This document shows, piece by piece, positions 5,079-5,952 of a stretch of 5,952 bases of DNA (position 1 is its first letter; every line of letters starts with the position of its first letter). This DNA comes from an uncultured Lachnospiraceae bacterium. GTDB taxonomy: Bacteria; Bacillota; Clostridia; Lachnospirales; Lachnospiraceae. The DNA lies in NCBI GenBank assembly GCA_945788595.1, contig CALZMS010000073.1, positions 1 to 5,952 of the forward strand, read 5' to 3'. A model generated the notes under the pieces. That model was not told where the DNA came from and did not search any database. It saw only the letters and a list, made by a program, of their open reading frames with translations. The position numbers and the translations under genes were made by a program.

Positions 5079-5952
5079 TTACTGCATTGCCCAGCTGCCG
5101 TTGGTATTTGTACCTTTATAGATCCGCGCGCCATCACCGGATACCAGCACATTGATCACCGTTTCTTCTCCCTTATTTACAGAGAAATTATAGTATGGCA
5201 CATTCTGATAAGTTGTGGCACCCTCGTATTTATACTCATAAGCGGTGCCATCATCGTCTGCTGCGCCATAATATTTTTTTGCAAGATCCATGGCAGCGTC
5301 AGAAGCGATCGTTGCTCCGGCAATATCGCTGTCCACAGCTCCGGTGGCCGATGTCTGAGATGCAGCTGTTCCAGCAGAAGCACTGCCGGAAGACGTATCC
5401 GTCTGGGACGTCTGGCTTGTACCTGAAGATTCTGTATCTGTGGAAGTACCCGGCATGGAAAGAACATTTCCATACTGTGTTGAACCGCTGCCTGAAGATG
5501 ATGTACCTGTCGTTGTGTCTGTCTGGGTATCTGCAGTCAGTCCCGTCTGCGAAGTCTGCGCAGGCTCATCCTGCTGATCTCCTACCAGTACAGTCTCCAT
5601 ATCCATCTTCGTCATCTTCTGCAGAGAGACGATGGTATAGTGGAAGGGTGACTTTGCACTCTTATAAGGACTCTTTTTGATCACTGCCGCATATTCACCC
5701 AGAGATGTCTGGGAAGAAGCATCTACCAGATGAACACTCAGCTGATATGTACCATTTTTTTGCTGCTTGGAACAGGACTGTATGGAAATATCGTAAGCAC
5801 TGGTATCGTTCATGGCAAATTTCCATTTGCTGCCTTTTTTTGTTACACTGGTACTGCCTTCTTCGATTTCCGGAAGCTTCTTTGCCTTTCCAAGATCACT
5901 GTACAGTGCCGCTGCGTAATACCTAAGCTGCGCCTTTTTCAGAGCATATTCT
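5079..5952 (-). CDS. Probable exported protein with Ser/Thr-rich linker (5' end cut by window edge)
   Basis: I do not recognise a named family. The frame is open from the stop at 5079-5081 to the right edge, giving 290 residues. The ATG at 5811-5813 is internal, because coding continues upstream through a lysine-rich helix-like stretch (EYALKKAQLRYYAAALYSDL). Visible residues about 75-120 look like a small beta domain (YQLSVHLVD, YAAVIKKSPY). About 126-207 is a low-complexity linker of Ser, Thr, Gly and Gln (5333-5576). About 215-290 is a second small alpha-beta unit (DLAKKYYG, EYKYEGATTYQNVPYYNFSV, VINVLVSGDGARIYKG) that resembles PepSY-like domains of clostridial surface proteins; this likeness is weak. 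Flexible linkers of this composition are typical of proteins outside the membrane, so a signal peptide or membrane anchor is expected in the missing N-terminus. It lies 81 nt upstream of coaD. Confidence 0.8.
   Translation of the reverse strand, partial: EYALKKAQLRYYAAALYSDLGKAKKLPEIEEGSTSVTKKGSKWKFAMNDTSAYDISIQSCSKQQKNGTYQLSVHLVDASSQTSLGEYAAVIKKSPYKSAKSPFHYTIVSLQKMTKMDMETVLVGDQQDEPAQTSQTGLTADTQTDTTTGTSSSGSGSTQYGNVLSMPGTSTDTESSGTSQTSQTDTSSGSASAGTAASQTSATGAVDSDIAGATIASDAAMDLAKKYYGAADDDGTAYEYKYEGATTYQNVPYYNFSVNKGEETVINVLVSGDGARIYKGTNTNGSWAMQ
5333..5576 (-). repeat. Low-complexity Ser/Thr/Gly/Gln-coding stretch
   Basis: About 82 codons of the exported-protein gene encode a degenerate run of motifs such as TSQTD, SSGSGS and TSTDTESSG. 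There is no exact tandem unit, but the composition and partial repetition (TSQT occurs several times) suggest growth by slippage or duplication. It forms a flexible spacer between two folded parts. Confidence 0.6.

Overview
The window looks like chromosomal DNA of a gut-type member of the Clostridia, most probably Lachnospiraceae. This is inferred from the strong GGAGG-type ribosome binding sites, moderate GC in the genes with very AT-rich spacers, extended -10 promoters, and the protein families. All eight supported genes lie on the minus strand, so transcription runs from the right edge to the left. No rRNA, tRNA, CRISPR array, insertion sequence or phage gene is visible.

Right to left: (i) 5079-5952 is the 3' part of a gene for a probable exported protein with a long Ser/Thr/Gly linker, cut by the right edge. 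(ii) 4515-4997 is coaD (pantetheine-phosphate adenylyltransferase), a housekeeping gene of coenzyme A synthesis, starting at TTG. (iii) 4374-4514 is a spacer with a 13-bp-stem hairpin. (iv) 2758-4373 is a tight three-gene operon with overlapping ends: a beta-class DNA methyltransferase of the M.PvuII type, an unknown 82-residue protein, and a DNA glycosylase of the hypoxanthine/deoxyinosine branch of the uracil-DNA glycosylase superfamily. (v) 2487-2757 is an AT-rich spacer with a good promoter overlapped by a 23-bp dyad. (vi) 966-2486 encodes an alanine aminotransferase (AlaA type) fused behind an Xre/CI-type helix-turn-helix domain. (vii) 572-802 is an unrecognised 76-residue protein with its own promoter. 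(viii) 1-380 is a CsoR-family metal-sensing repressor with an extremely His-rich N-terminus, cut by the left edge just before its C-terminus.

The parts most worth a second look are the methyltransferase-glycosylase operon and the repressor-aminotransferase fusion. In the operon, a DNA-modifying enzyme is translationally coupled to a base-excision enzyme that may repair the deamination products of its mark, which loosely parallels dcm-vsr. The fusion could sense an amino acid or PLP state and act on the dyad in its own promoter. The functional couplings are inferences; the gene boundaries, overlaps and motifs are read directly from the sequence.
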